Of a stretch of 64,000 nt of DNA, positions 33,435-45,058 are shown one piece after another. The notes below the pieces were generated by a model. It was given only the letters and a program-made list of their open reading frames with translations, made no database searches and was not told where the DNA came from. A program made the position numbers and the translations under genes. Location: contig CATNEN010000029.1 in NCBI GenBank assembly GCA_950097015.1, positions 7,025,501-7,089,500 of the forward strand, given 5' to 3'. The stretch comes from Macrostomum hystrix (lineage: Eukaryota > Platyhelminthes > Macrostomidae). The number at the start of each line of letters is the position of its first letter. The stretch's first letter is position 1.

Positions 33435-35886
33435 CGGTATTGCTGAGCTGGTACTGTAAACTGCTGAGAGAATTAAAAAATTATTTTACGAGCGTAATTT
33501 GCAAATGTACTGATAGACAAAAGCTGACAGTGCAATAAATACAAGCAAAAATACTGCAAAATACCTCGACTCATCTTCTAAGTTTTTCCGAGAAATCTTA
33601 ATTATCTTTTAGACTATTACTAATAGAGGATAACTATACGCTGCTAAAGTCAATGTCAAAGTCAAAGTCAATCTGATAGCTCGTTGAGTAATTATGTTTC
33701 AATTTTTTTAAGGAATTAATTTGCTTGGTAATCGCTTCTCACTCAAGACAAATATGTAAATCGTGCTAGATTTCAAACGTCCCGTTTTATTCTGCTATAT
33801 ATAATTTACTGACGAATGTAATGTGCCCTCGCACACATGTCCAATAGTCGCGCGCGCTAAAAAATTGCTTGAAGTGTCCAGGAAACAGCTGGAGTGCAGG
33901 ATCAAAAAGTAAAAAAGTAAAATAATTGTTAAAAAAATAATTTAGCCTTCTTAATTCAGGCGATTGGGAGCTTGGTCGTCTAGGAGTCACGACACCCTGG
34001 ACACCCATTCCTACTCCACAGTTGCTGGCAAAGAGTTAAGATTGTATGCGTAGGGTTCTAAAGGCAACTCTTCTATATTACCTGAAGCAAGGCGCATTAG
34101 CAAAGGCGTATATCTTTTGCAGATACTTTTTACAATTCATTTATCAAAATTTAGAACTCTTTAATTACTGTTATAAGTTTGGTTGCACTTTTTGGCACTA
34201 CTTCAATCATCAAATCATATAATCTACATCTACATGCACCTTATGCATGTCCCAATGACCACTAGAAGTAGAACTCTATCCATAGTGGTCCTTGACATGT
34301 TTCCGTACGCATACGTCATGCATTCATGTACACGCTACTTCACAATGCAACCGGTGAGAAAAGTGCTTCTAAATCAATGACACTAATTTGATACTCAAAT
34401 GCAAGATATGACGACACAAACATATCGAGCTTAGCTAGCATTTTTTAATTTGGATTTTGGAATTCTAAATCTTGATTTTGGCCTGCAAAGATTTCTACAC
34501 TTTTGTGCCTCTGTGACTGGAAACCGGAAATATATAGTTGCGTTAAAATATAATATAATCCCAGGGGGAAAGAAATTACGGGCTTACTCGATGTTCTTAA
34601 GTGTTTTTAAGATGTTCTTAAGACTTACTATTATTAGCTACCGTAATATTCTCTTGCATTATTTGCAGCCCTTTATTTTTTCAATATTTTTGCTGTTAAA
34701 ACAAACAAAGATGTGTTGTTTTGTGTTTAATATTTGTTTAAAACGAATATATCTTTTGTAGCGTTTTAAACCCGTATTTTGTAATTTAGCTTTTTAAACA
34801 TGGAAAAGAATAGATTTTCGTGCGATTTCCTTTTTTGGAATCGCAGAATGGCATAAGTTTGTCTTCCTGTTCTTTTGTAAATCTAACATAAAAGTAATCC
34901 TAAACGTGTACTTCAATATTGTGGCGATGTTTCAGACATATCCCAATAATAATATTAGGGCCTACTTTGGAAACAGTTGTAGCAGAAGTAGACTTGCTGT
35001 TGCTGGGAGTATAGTGGTAGACGTAGACCCATCATCCAATTATTCAAATTACTATTCTTAGACAGACTTCTTGCTTCTAAAAACAAAGCTTTTATTTAAC
35101 TTTGCACCACCATTGACACCATACGGACATAATTTTTCTTTTACTTTTAGACGAGCTGCTTAGATTAGTCTTAGACCTAGGGTCTTCATAATGCATAGGC
35201 CCCTATCTATTCTGTCAGTATGAAAAATTGGCTAGTATAGGTATAGTCATGTACAAAAAAGGTAGCTAGGCCTAGTCCTATCCTATATTATGAGCTTTTT
35301 TATAGCAAAATAAACTTTCAATATCAAGTGTTTATTTATTCAGCCACAGTTTTTTATAAAAAAATATTTGTAATGTTTTAAATATTTTTATAGGAATATA
35401 GACATACATAACTATTTTTTAACAAACAACATAAACCAAAGACAAAATTTTTATGTCAATTAGCTATTTTTGAAATAAAATATTGCTTTAATTTTTGGCT
35501 ATTATTGACAAAAAAATAATAATTGAAATAAAAAAGTAAATTAAGGACCATTGGATTCTGGAAGGACAATTCTTTGTAAATAAGTCCAAACCAAATTTTT
35601 CATAATGAGTACACTACACAGAATTAAGCTGAGATCTAAATTGTTGTCTAGATATGACAATTTCAGCCATAAACCTTTTTTGTGTACAGTTTTTGCTTTT
35701 TATGTTTATCTTTTTTGATCTGGATCTTTTCATCTTTTTTGCTTTATTTATTCAATTATTTCTACTATGCAAGTGCTAATTTAATTTCATTAAAGAAATA
35801 ATGTTCTTGTTCATTCATACCACATTGGTGTTATTAGCATTACTAGGGCCTACACACTGCAACATTAGACATAGCTAATGTATCCA
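33435..35886. other. AT-rich region, no gene seen
   Basis: No array, exon or SINE that I can support, apart from a short run of AAAGTC hexamers at about 33645-33670. The missing 5' exons of the NPLTG gene could lie here. Confidence 0.45.
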
Positions 35887-36308
35887 TAGGCTATGGTGGA
35901 GTTCCGTTCGTTATATTATTTTTCAATTTCAAAATGGTGCCAAAAGCCCAGTAATGCAACGGACGATTTGGCATGACGTGGCATATGTATGTCTATGGTC
36001 TAAAATTGACTGTTGGCTCAAGTCAAGACCTTATCGGCTCAAGTTGCTCAAGTTGCCTCACCAACTATTTGAGTCATTTGAGTCTATACCCAGTCAATAC
36101 ATTCGTCAACTTCATGTATTGGGTGTCCCACTATTAGGGCCTATCCAACTTGATGAACAGATAAGGAACTGATGAACCTCTGATGAACTTTTCTGAGTGT
36201 CCTCGTGTTGTTTAAATGTTGCTGCGTTGGTCGTAAAACTTGTTTAACCTGTCCGCAGTCATTTTGAATTGCAAAATAATATAACGAACGGAACTCCACC
36301 ATAGCCTA
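35887..36308. mobile_element. MITE with inverted ends and TA target duplication
   Basis: The left end (from 35889) GGCTATGGTGGAGTTCCGTT is repeated inverted at the right end (to 36306). Identity continues through CGTTATATTATTTT and, with one mismatch, CAATT. TA dinucleotides flank it at 35887-35888 and 36307-36308. The 418-bp element has no transposase, so it is non-autonomous, probably mobilised by a Tc1/mariner-type enzyme (inferred from the TA sites). Confidence 0.88.
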
Positions 36309-36604
36309 TCCATATTTAGGTGTATGGAGTCTTGACTTGCTTATGAACATAACAATAATTCTGGCTGTGTCTAAAATTCTGGAACTTAGGTGTTAGCAGC
36401 CATGTCTATAAGCAAGACATGACCCTGTATTAGGCCTAGAGACTTGGCAGCTACCTATATTACCAACTCATGGCTATTTTTTACTGTTTAGGGATCTTAA
36501 AAGGTAGGAAATTTAACTAGGCCTATTGAAAATATGATCATTGATTCATTTCAAAATTTGAGTACTAGTGAATCAGATATGACAAGACAATACTTTAGCA
36601 ACTA

Positions 36605-36812
36605 GCTCGCATTTGCCACTCAACCCAAGGTCCCTAAGTTAGATTCCAGGGTGAGGCCACATTAAATTGGGGTGCAACTGCAGAGAGAAGGCTTGGGAGC
36701 TTGTTGTGCAATTTATGCCATTGAGGGCCAACCTCCAAGGCACAGTGTCTAGTGTCACCAAATGATGTGCCATTGCTTACAGCCTTTCTGCAATTATTAT
36801 TATTATTATAAC
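36605..36812 (+). mobile_element. SINE family A copy
   Basis: The body GAGAGAAGGCTTGGGAGCTT and GAGGGCCAACCTCCAAGGCA matches the copies at 690, 52530 and 63485. It ends in an (ATT)n tail. The tRNA-like head is diverged. Confidence 0.8.
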
Positions 36813-37564
36813 CAGCTCAGTAACCATCCTGATTTGCAGCCTTGAAAATATAGGCATACTATATAGACAGATATTGACACAGCACAAATACTGTATAGGC
36901 CTTTCTATTACACATTTTTGCCATTGATTGACTGCTATAGGCTATAATCAGGATTGTGGTTTGTATTGTATATGCCATGTACCAAAAAATTAGAATGTAT
37001 GCTAGGTATGCCAGGAAAATGTCAGTTCTGTGCACCAGTTACACTTATTTGGTAGTTGGTATAGTTGACAGTTGGCAGCTGACACTGTGTGTGTGATATA
37101 AGGTTCTCCAATTTTTTGGTATGCTGAATAATCCACCATGCTGTGCATCAAAAGATCTTTGTAAACATTTGTAATTATATAGATAATATATTCATTTTTA
37201 AAATTTAGAGTAATTTAGATCAACATATAGAAAAAAATTATCATCTAAAAATGGTGCATTTTAGAGATAGTGATGAATGGGCTATATAATGCTAAGGTAT
37301 GTTTTCTTATTGTAAGGAGCTAATACTTCAAAATTGTTATAAGCTACATAAACTAGTATAGTTCTTTTCATTAGTGCTAACATGGTTTTTTAAGAAATTT
37401 CTATGGTCTTTTAAGTGCAGCTTTTTCATTAAGCCAAATGGATCAATGTGCAGATGCAACATGCAATGTGCAAAGAAGCACTGTACAAAGACAGGCAATG
37501 TGTCAATGTGTTTCTGCTGAAGCAATATCATTTAAGCAGATTGTGACTTGGCCTACTAGAGACA

Positions 37565-37785
37565 GAATATACACATGTCCATATGTGCAGCTGATAGCAC
37601 AGCTGCAGCTCTATGGTGCATCTAAAGGCTGCATTTCGCCAATCAGTCCATTCCCACCTTAATTACCCCTGCTAATGCTGGTACCCATTTAACAGCTGGG
37701 TGAACTGAAGCAAGGTTAAGTTAAGTGCCTTGCTAAAGGACACAAACTGTTCCAGTGGAGTTGTTAATCAACCCCCCAAATGGAG
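37565..37785 (-). mobile_element. SINE family B copy, head truncated
   Basis: The reverse complement shows TTAGCAAGGCACTTAACTTA, then CAGCTGTTAAATGGGTACC, as in the copy at 3395. The aaGGCACTTAA block is widespread in animal tRNA-derived SINEs. Confidence 0.78.
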
Positions 37786-38940
37786 TTGATGTCATTAATT
37801 TAAATTTTAGTAACAAGTTTAAACACAATCTTGAAGATAATAATTTATGAATGAATGTAGGTGCATTGCTTTATTTTTTGTATGCTGTGTACTATAAAAA
37901 AGAAGTATTTGAGAGACCAATGTCACATTATTATTAATGATTGATTATTATTTGATTATTATTTCTTTATCACATGAGGATGACTAAGCCTATTAGTCTT
38001 TATGTAAGGAATAAAGTTTGTACTTGTTCTTTGTATTGTTATAATAATTTGAGTAACAAAATGCACAAAAAAGTAATGGAAAAATTTGTCCCATGTATTT
38101 CTGACACTTTCAAATGAATCAATGGGATATATAAATAATTTTTTACAGTATAGCTAGTGTCCTACAACTAGAAATTTTTTCCATTAGATGTAGTAGCCCC
38201 TCAGGCAGTGGGTAAGTTAATTCCGTTGTCAACTTACCATCCTATATGGTAGTAAAGCTCACAATTTTCAAGTGTGTGATGTCGTCGCTAGTGATTTAAA
38301 ATCTTCATTGAAGTCTCAAGTGTATTTATTTGTTCACCAGACTAGACAAAATGTGTGTAGGCGAAGCAGCTGTTGCTGAAGCTTTACACAAATGGCGCAT
38401 GTCAACTTACATTGCTATGCATTTTTTTAGGTTTCTTGGCAATGCAAATAGTCTTTTTTACGCGCCTGTTTTTGGCCTTAACTATTAAGTCCATTTGGAA
38501 ATAGCCACATACTTTCCTTTCTTTCAAACCACTCAGCCTCCTTAACACATCTTTTTACTTGAATTGCTAAAGTTTTAGCAGCATTTTCTTAGCTGCTTTA
38601 GCCCATTATTCTGTCCATTTCCTGTCGTAGTTGGTGAAACATTCTTTTCAACCAAGCTTCGTTGAAGCATGCCTTACTAATTTCGTTTTGTTCTGCTAGA
38701 TTCTAAAAGTTCTGCTTTCTTTGACTCGACTTTTGTGGTATTTCCGTGGGGATAGCTTTTACCGAACTCGATTTACTAACTGACAAAATCAACTAGTAAA
38801 ACCTTGTTCAAATCATCAAGTTCCTATGCAACTTTTTACCAGCTTAAAGAAATTTAGAAAAGCAGCCTACCACAAAGCGACCACAACGCTTGCTATTAAA
38901 ATTAAAGTTGTAAAGTTCTTGCACTTTTTTCTACCAGTGC
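37786..38940. other. No gene seen
   Basis: AT-rich unique DNA. Confidence 0.45.
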
Positions 38941-38944
38941 ATTT

Positions 38945-39558
38945 TGACACTCACTCAGGTCTGACTGTCACTCCAGATCTTCAGCCTCTGGTCTGAATGT
39001 CACTCCAGATTTTCAGCCTCTGGTCTGGCTTTCACTCCCAGATCTTCAGCCTCTGGTCTGACTGTCACTCCCAGATCTTCAGCCCCTAGTCTGACTTTGA
39101 CTCCAGACCTTCAGCTTCTGGTCTGACTGTCACTCTCCCAGATCTTCAGCCTCAGGTCTGACTGTCACTCTCTCAGATCTTCAGCCTCAGGTCTGACTGT
39201 CACTCTCCAAGATCTTCAGCCCCTGGTCTGACTTTGACTCCAGACCTTCAGCTTCTGGTCTGACTGTCACTCTCCCAGATCTTCAGCCTCAGGTCTGACT
39301 GTCACTCTCTCAGATCTTCAGCCTCAGGTCTGACTGTCACTCTCCAAGATCTTCAGCCTCAGGTCTGACTGTCACTCTCCCAGATCTTCAGCCTCAGGTC
39401 TGACTGTCACTCTCCCAGATCTTCAGCCTCAGGTCTGACTGTCACTCTCTCAGATCTTCAGCCTCAGGTCTGACTGTCACTCTCCAAGATCTTCAGCCTC
39501 AGGTCTGACTGTCACTCTCCCAGATCTTCAGCCTCACGTCTGACTGTCACTCTGAGAT
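38945..39558. repeat. Minisatellite, about 35-bp unit
   Basis: About 18 copies with CAGATCTTCAGCCTCAGGTC and TGACTGTCACTCT. The left third is diverged, the right part regular. Confidence 0.96.
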
Positions 39559-42035
39559 TTTTGTAATAGATTTTTTACCCGGTTAAAGAAATTTAGTTTT
39601 TTTTGTGTATTTTACGAGATATGGTATATAGTAATACTTATAAATTTATATATTACAGTTATTGTAACGCCCATATTCTAGTAAACCCTCCACTAAATGG
39701 CACCAATAATGATCTAGGTAAATCTAGTTTATAATCTGTTGACAGCAGTTACGTTTTTTTTCATTTAGCTTCTATGCAACCCTAGCCTCTCTAATTAGGA
39801 AGAGCTCAAAGCTATATAAAACGAAAATTCCTAATGTTAAAGGAAGCCTAAGGAATGCTGAGGGCCTATCTCACGCAAGCAGATATTATCTTATGCAAGC
39901 TTGACAAATTGATCCCTCAGCTCTTTCCTTTCTGCTTCCTTCCTACTCAAAACACAGGCGGCGGCTAAATGTAAATGATGGGGATCTCCCTTAGAGAAGT
40001 TCTCCATTTTCCTGTTTATTTTCTCAATTCATAGCTGTGAATGAATGACAGAGAGAGGAGATGAAGGGGGTATCTGTACAATGATAATTCATATTCATCA
40101 GTGTACTGCTGCTTGAGAGTTAGCTATTACTACGAGTATAAGGACAGACCACTACTAGGCGGCATCTGGGATTCTGGAGGCCACAACGATTTGAGTAGAA
40201 CTTGACGAGACGCTAGACTCAAGGAAGATTGGAAATACCCGAGACTATAATAAGTTATATATGGGTAACGCACTGGGTTGGGGCAAGATGAAAGATGGGA
40301 AAATGGAACTAGTAGAGAGGAGTGAGAGGCGGGAGACGGAGACTGAAGTCGGGTCCGGTTCTATCTAAAGCAGTCGCCGTGTGCCAAATTAATTTGCCTT
40401 CTTAGCCTTCTTGCCCCAATAACTAACTGTCTGTCAGCGGGAGAACGGAGGAAAGAAGAGAATTGGCACGGGGGAGAGAAAGAAAATTGAGGAAAGCCGA
40501 AGGCAAGGCGTTGGTTGGATATGGGAAATCTAGCTTAGTCTTTTCTCCCTTTGGCTGTAAACGGAGCCAGTTGGTTTTTTCTAGCCTCTCTTACGTCTGT
40601 CTCCTTTATATATACTCGAATATTTCCATATTACATGGCCCAAGGATTGAAGGGCGAAAGAGAGAGAGAGAGAGGCTGAGTGTGGTTCAAGCTTCAAATT
40701 TCCATCGCCCTCAAGCCAGCTCTCTAACTATAAAGTATAATGAGCGCATGTATAAAACAGTGTTATGGGGCGCGTAGCCTCGCAGTTTCTTTATCTGTCT
40801 AAAATCTAAACTTGCTTCCTTTAGATGATTGGTGCTGTTGAGCTGCATCTTGGCGCCTAACAACGCCCCATCGCTCCACCCCACTCCCTACATCTTTAAG
40901 CTTTAGAATAAGCCTCCATAGGTACTGGTACTGATGGGTCTATTCACCACCACCCCCAATCCCTTCTCCCTATCGCAGGTTCTGACACTTCATCTCTACC
41001 TCTCGATCCTCCCCGTATCTTTCCTCTCTGCCCCACTTTCTTTAAAAATTTCTGTGCACCATTTGACCCGATGACTAGCGGAATGTTGTTAAGGGGGCCT
41101 TGTTAAGGCTAGTTTTTTGTAGCTAGCGGTTAGTTTGCCATTGCTTCTTTTTCCTCTTCATTTCTCGTCTCTCTTTTCTATACGCCTGTTCTCCTACCCA
41201 GCTCCTATCTCCCGAGGGTTGCTCGAATCTTGCAGCCTCTATTCGCACTTTGTACTTGGTAGGCTAGCCTGCCTGTCCGCATGTCTGTCTGTTCATTTCT
41301 TATTTTGAGCCTTGCAATGACCCCTCCCACCGCTAGGCGTTGCTTGGTTTAAGGCCTTTGCCCTAATCCAACCCCTTGTCTGCCTGTCTCCATGGGCCGC
41401 TGGCCAATGGGATTGACGCGCGCCTACACCCTAAAAACAGTTGATGCTGTTAATGTCAGCTAGATAGATAGTCTCTGTGCAACTGAAGTACTCCCTGACC
41501 GAACACTCTCTGGACGGCTCTAATTCTCTTTATCTACCAATCTCTCACCCTATCTGCCTCTCTTTTTTGTTTTCTTCGTCTTCTTCTGCGCAACCCATTC
41601 ATCTCTTTATAGTGAGCCTAATAAAGAAAGTAGAATTTTTCTGCTGCTGCTCCTTATGTTGTATTCTGTTCTAGATCTAATCGCAACCCAAAAGCTGTGT
41701 TTGCTTCTAGAATTTTAAATATTTTTTAAATTGATACAATACGTAGGTAGTTTTATTCCAGAAATATAGCACCTTCAGCGACACCACGGCTGTGTTGCAA
41801 TGTATCAGTGTTCTGTCTGGTTTTTGTTTCTATAAAATTTCGGCCGCTTCTTAAACACATCGATTTGCTAATTAAATGTAAGTGCGCATATGTTTGGGTG
41901 GGTAACAATTTTCCCAGTTTTGTCAATTAGTCTTCAACTGTGAACTATTAGCAAGCATAAAAGTAGAGTTACAGAATCTTTTAGAGGTATAGGATCAGTT
42001 ATTAATCGGGATCCAATTGCTAATTGTCATTAAAA
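39559..42035. other. No gene seen
   Basis: More GC than the preceding 5 kb. A short (GA)n run at 40660-40672. No exon recognised. It could hold upstream control DNA or 5' UTR exons of the glypican gene. Confidence 0.4.
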
Positions 42036-42039
42036 AGAG

Positions 42040-42960
42040 TTAAGGTATCGACCCAGTGAATAGTTAGGATGGGGGTATCGACCCAATCACCCAGTGAAGA
42101 ATTAGGATGGTGGTATTGACCCAGTGAAGAATTAGGGTGGTGGTATCGACCCAGTGAAGTATTAGGGCGGTGGTATCGACCCAGTGAATAATTGGGATGG
42201 TGGTATCGACCCAGTGACGAGTTAGGATGGTGGTATCGACACAGTGAAGAGTTAGAATGATGGTATCGACCCAGTGAAGAATTAGGATGGTGGTATCGAC
42301 CCAGTGAAGAATTAGGATGGTGGTATCGACCCAGTGAAGAATTGGGATGGTGGTATCGACCCAGTGAAGAATTGGGATGGTGGTATCGACCCAGTGAAGA
42401 GTTAGAATGATGGTATCGACCCAATGAAGAATTGGGATGGTGGTATCGACCCAGTGACGAGTTAGGATGGTGGTATCGACCCAATGAAGAATTGAGATGG
42501 TGGTATCGACCCAGTGAAGAGTTAGAATGATGGTATCGACCCAATGAAGAATTGGGATGGTGGTATCGACCCAGTGACGAGTTAGGATGGTGGTATCGAC
42601 ACAGTGAAGAGTTAGAATGATGGTATCGACCCAGTTAAGAGTTAGGATGGTTTTATTGACCCAGTTAAGAGTTAGGATGTTGGTATTGACCCAGTGAAGA
42701 ATTGGGATGACTGTATCGACCCAGCGAAGAGTTAGAATGATGGTATCGACCCAATGAAGAATTGGGATGGTGGTATCGACCCAGTGACGAGTTAGGATGG
42801 TGGTATCGACACAGTGAAGAGTTAGAATGATGGTATCGACCCAGTTAAGAGTTAGGATGGTTTTATTGACCCAGTTAAGAGTTAGGATGTTGGTATTGAC
42901 CCAGTGAAGAATTGGGATGACTGTATCGACCCAGTAAAGAATCTGCTGGGTATCGACTGG
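42040..42960. repeat. Minisatellite, 30-bp unit
   Basis: About 30 copies with GTATCGACCCAGTGAAGAAT plus TGGGATGGTG. A seven-to-eight-unit block at about 42570-42710 is repeated at about 42780-42930, including rare variants (GGTTTTATTGAC), so it has higher-order structure. The 333-residue minus-strand frame is an artefact. Confidence 0.96.
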
Positions 42961-43540
42961 GGTTATTGGCCAAGTGAGAAATATTGCACTCGTGTTTCCG
43001 AGCAATAAGCAGTATTTTAGGACTGATTTTCTCATTCCTAGTTTGCTATTTCCACTGACCATCACTAAATTCTAAAGATGTTTCCATTTTCAATCGACAA
43101 GTTCCCGTGTATTACCTGTGCAATTCCTAGGATTCTCTTATTTTCTCTTCTTTTTCGTTTCCTAATTGCTCGCCCGCTTTCTATAAAGTAGGCTTCGTTC
43201 CCCCTATCCCGCCTGGCCCACCCACCCAGGGCTATCTGTGCGTGACTGCCAGTCTGGGCCTAGGATTTCTGGGTGGAAGGGTGAACGACTGGAACTGTAG
43301 GCAGGGCCTTGATTAAGGCGGAATGCCACACGACATGAAACAGAATGTTGTTAACTAATAATGGTTTCCGATGGAAAGCGAGTGTAAAAAATGGTGGATT
43401 TAGACTCAATTCTTGTTACAATCTAAACTACGTACTTCAGCCTCACTAACACCTGTCTGTCTCCATTGTCTGTCGGCTGTCTTCCTGTCTGTTTGTCTGA
43501 CTGACTGTGTATTATCAATAGTCTAACCTAACTTTCCTTA

Positions 43541-43965
43541 TTTTTAAAGCAGGGGTCCGCAAACTTAGCTAGCCGGCCCAAGAGAGAACCTAAAAGACGA
43601 CAGCGGGCTTCATCGACCGTGGAAATATGAGACACAGGAGAGATGAGACAGGGGAGAGATGCGACAGGGATAGATGAGACAGGGGAGAGATGCGACAGGG
43701 AGAGATGAGACAGGGGAAAGATGAGACAGGGGAGAGATGAGACAGGGGAGAGATGCGACGGGGAGAGATGAGACAGGGGAGAGATGAGACAGGGGAGAGA
43801 TGTGACAGGGAGAGATGAGACAGGGCAGATATAAGACAAGGGAGAGGTAAGACAGGGGAAAGATGAAAAAGGATGCTGTATGTGTTGGAAGGGGCAACGG
43901 ATTTGGGAGCTTCGAGAGCCGCATCTGGCTCGCGGGCCGGCGTTTGTCGACCCGTTTATTTAAAG
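43541..43965. mobile_element. hAT-like non-autonomous element containing a minisatellite
   Basis: The left end CAGGGGTCCGCAAAC (from 43550) and right end GTTTGTCGACCCG (to about 43956) match the hAT-type CAGGGGTCGGCAAAC termini. The right arm has AGCCGCATCTGGCTCGCGGG, typical of such elements. Flanks TTTTTAAAG and TATTTAAAG look like a slightly changed target duplication. A minisatellite fills the centre. It ends about 175 bp before the glypican start codon. Confidence 0.75.
43622..43868. repeat. Minisatellite inside the hAT-like element
   Basis: About 15 copies of GAGATGAGACAGGG with GAGATGCGACAGGG variants. The unit is nearly that of the array at 18077-19424, 25 kb away. Confidence 0.93.
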
Positions 43966-44134
43966 TCACTTATTTAAATGCAATTCCATTTCAGCTTGCT
44001 CGTCTTAGAAGAAGCCTGAAGTTTAAGAGCCACACGCCGGAGGGCCCAGTCTTCTAACGGCCCCATCTTAACTACCTTTTCATAGGGATTTAATTGCTAA
44101 CAAGAAAAACAAGGAAGCATTAACAATAGCGTCA

Positions 44135-45058
44135 ATGCGGCCTGTACTATTGCTATCAGTGTTTCTATTGTTCGCCTGTCGGTTCGCCGATTCGGCCGCC
44201 ACCACAGCCGCCTGCCAGTCTGTATCGGCCGTCTATGCGGCCAAGAATCTGGACATTCTCCAGGTGCAATTCCAGGCCTCATCGAGCCACCTGGCTGTCT
44301 GTCCGGCCAGGCCCGGGCCCACCTGTTGCAGCCGGGCCATGGAGTCCGCACTAGAGAATCGGGCCAAGATGGACATGTACCAGACTCTGTACCAGCAGCT
44401 GGTGCCGCGCAGTACCTCACTGGCCTCGCTTCTATCCAACTTTCAATCTCTGGTGCTGCAAATGCTCAACGATTCCTACGACGGTTTAGATAAGAATCTA
44501 AAGAGCATCTACGGCTATTCCTACATTGAGAATAAGCAGCCGTTTGTTGCATTTTACGAAGGCCTTCGCGCCTACATGTCCGGCGGACCGGACACTATGG
44601 CTGAGCTAGCCAGAAATCTGTTTGACAGCATCTCGGCTAGAGTTTTCGTATTGGTCATGGCCAACTACGACATTGACGAGGCTTACCTGACCTGTCTGAG
44701 AAGCCGGCTTAATCAGCTCATGCCTCTGGGCAGCATGCCTGAACGCATTGGTCAGGAATTTGTTCGTGCCTTCGTGCCAGCTAGAAGATTCTTGGCCGGT
44801 CTAGCAGCGCTGCAGGACGCTGTGGAATCTGCTCCGGCTGTTCGCCTAACGGAGCGCTGCCAGAAGGCCCTGCTGCGGACGCACTATTGCGCCTGGTGCG
44901 ACGGCTACGCCGATTTGCGACCCTGCTTCGGCCTGTGCGCCGCCTCCCTAGCCGACTGTATGGCCCCGTTAAATGCCTTGGCCGAGCCGTTCGACCTGCT
45001 AGTTGACGAATTGGTGCAACTGTCTGAGAAGATTCGGGGACCGAACAATGTTTATCAG
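44135..45058 (+). CDS. Glypican exon 1
   Basis: 308 codons: signal peptide and most of the cysteine-rich N lobe. Ends ...GPNNVYQ|GTTTGG. The Met at 44135 is first in frame and leads straight into a good signal peptide. CCATTTCAG near 44003 could be the acceptor of a 5' UTR exon. Confidence 0.93.

Noticed and set aside
33787-34008. Candidate first exon of the NPLTG gene (minus, MGVQGVVTPRRPSSQSPELR)
   Set aside because: No GT donor fits after the Pro/Arg/Ser-rich start, and there is no motif copy in it.
42064-43065. 333-residue minus-strand protein with a non-repetitive start
   Set aside because: All but about 40 residues come from the 30-bp array, and the start has no recognisable domain.
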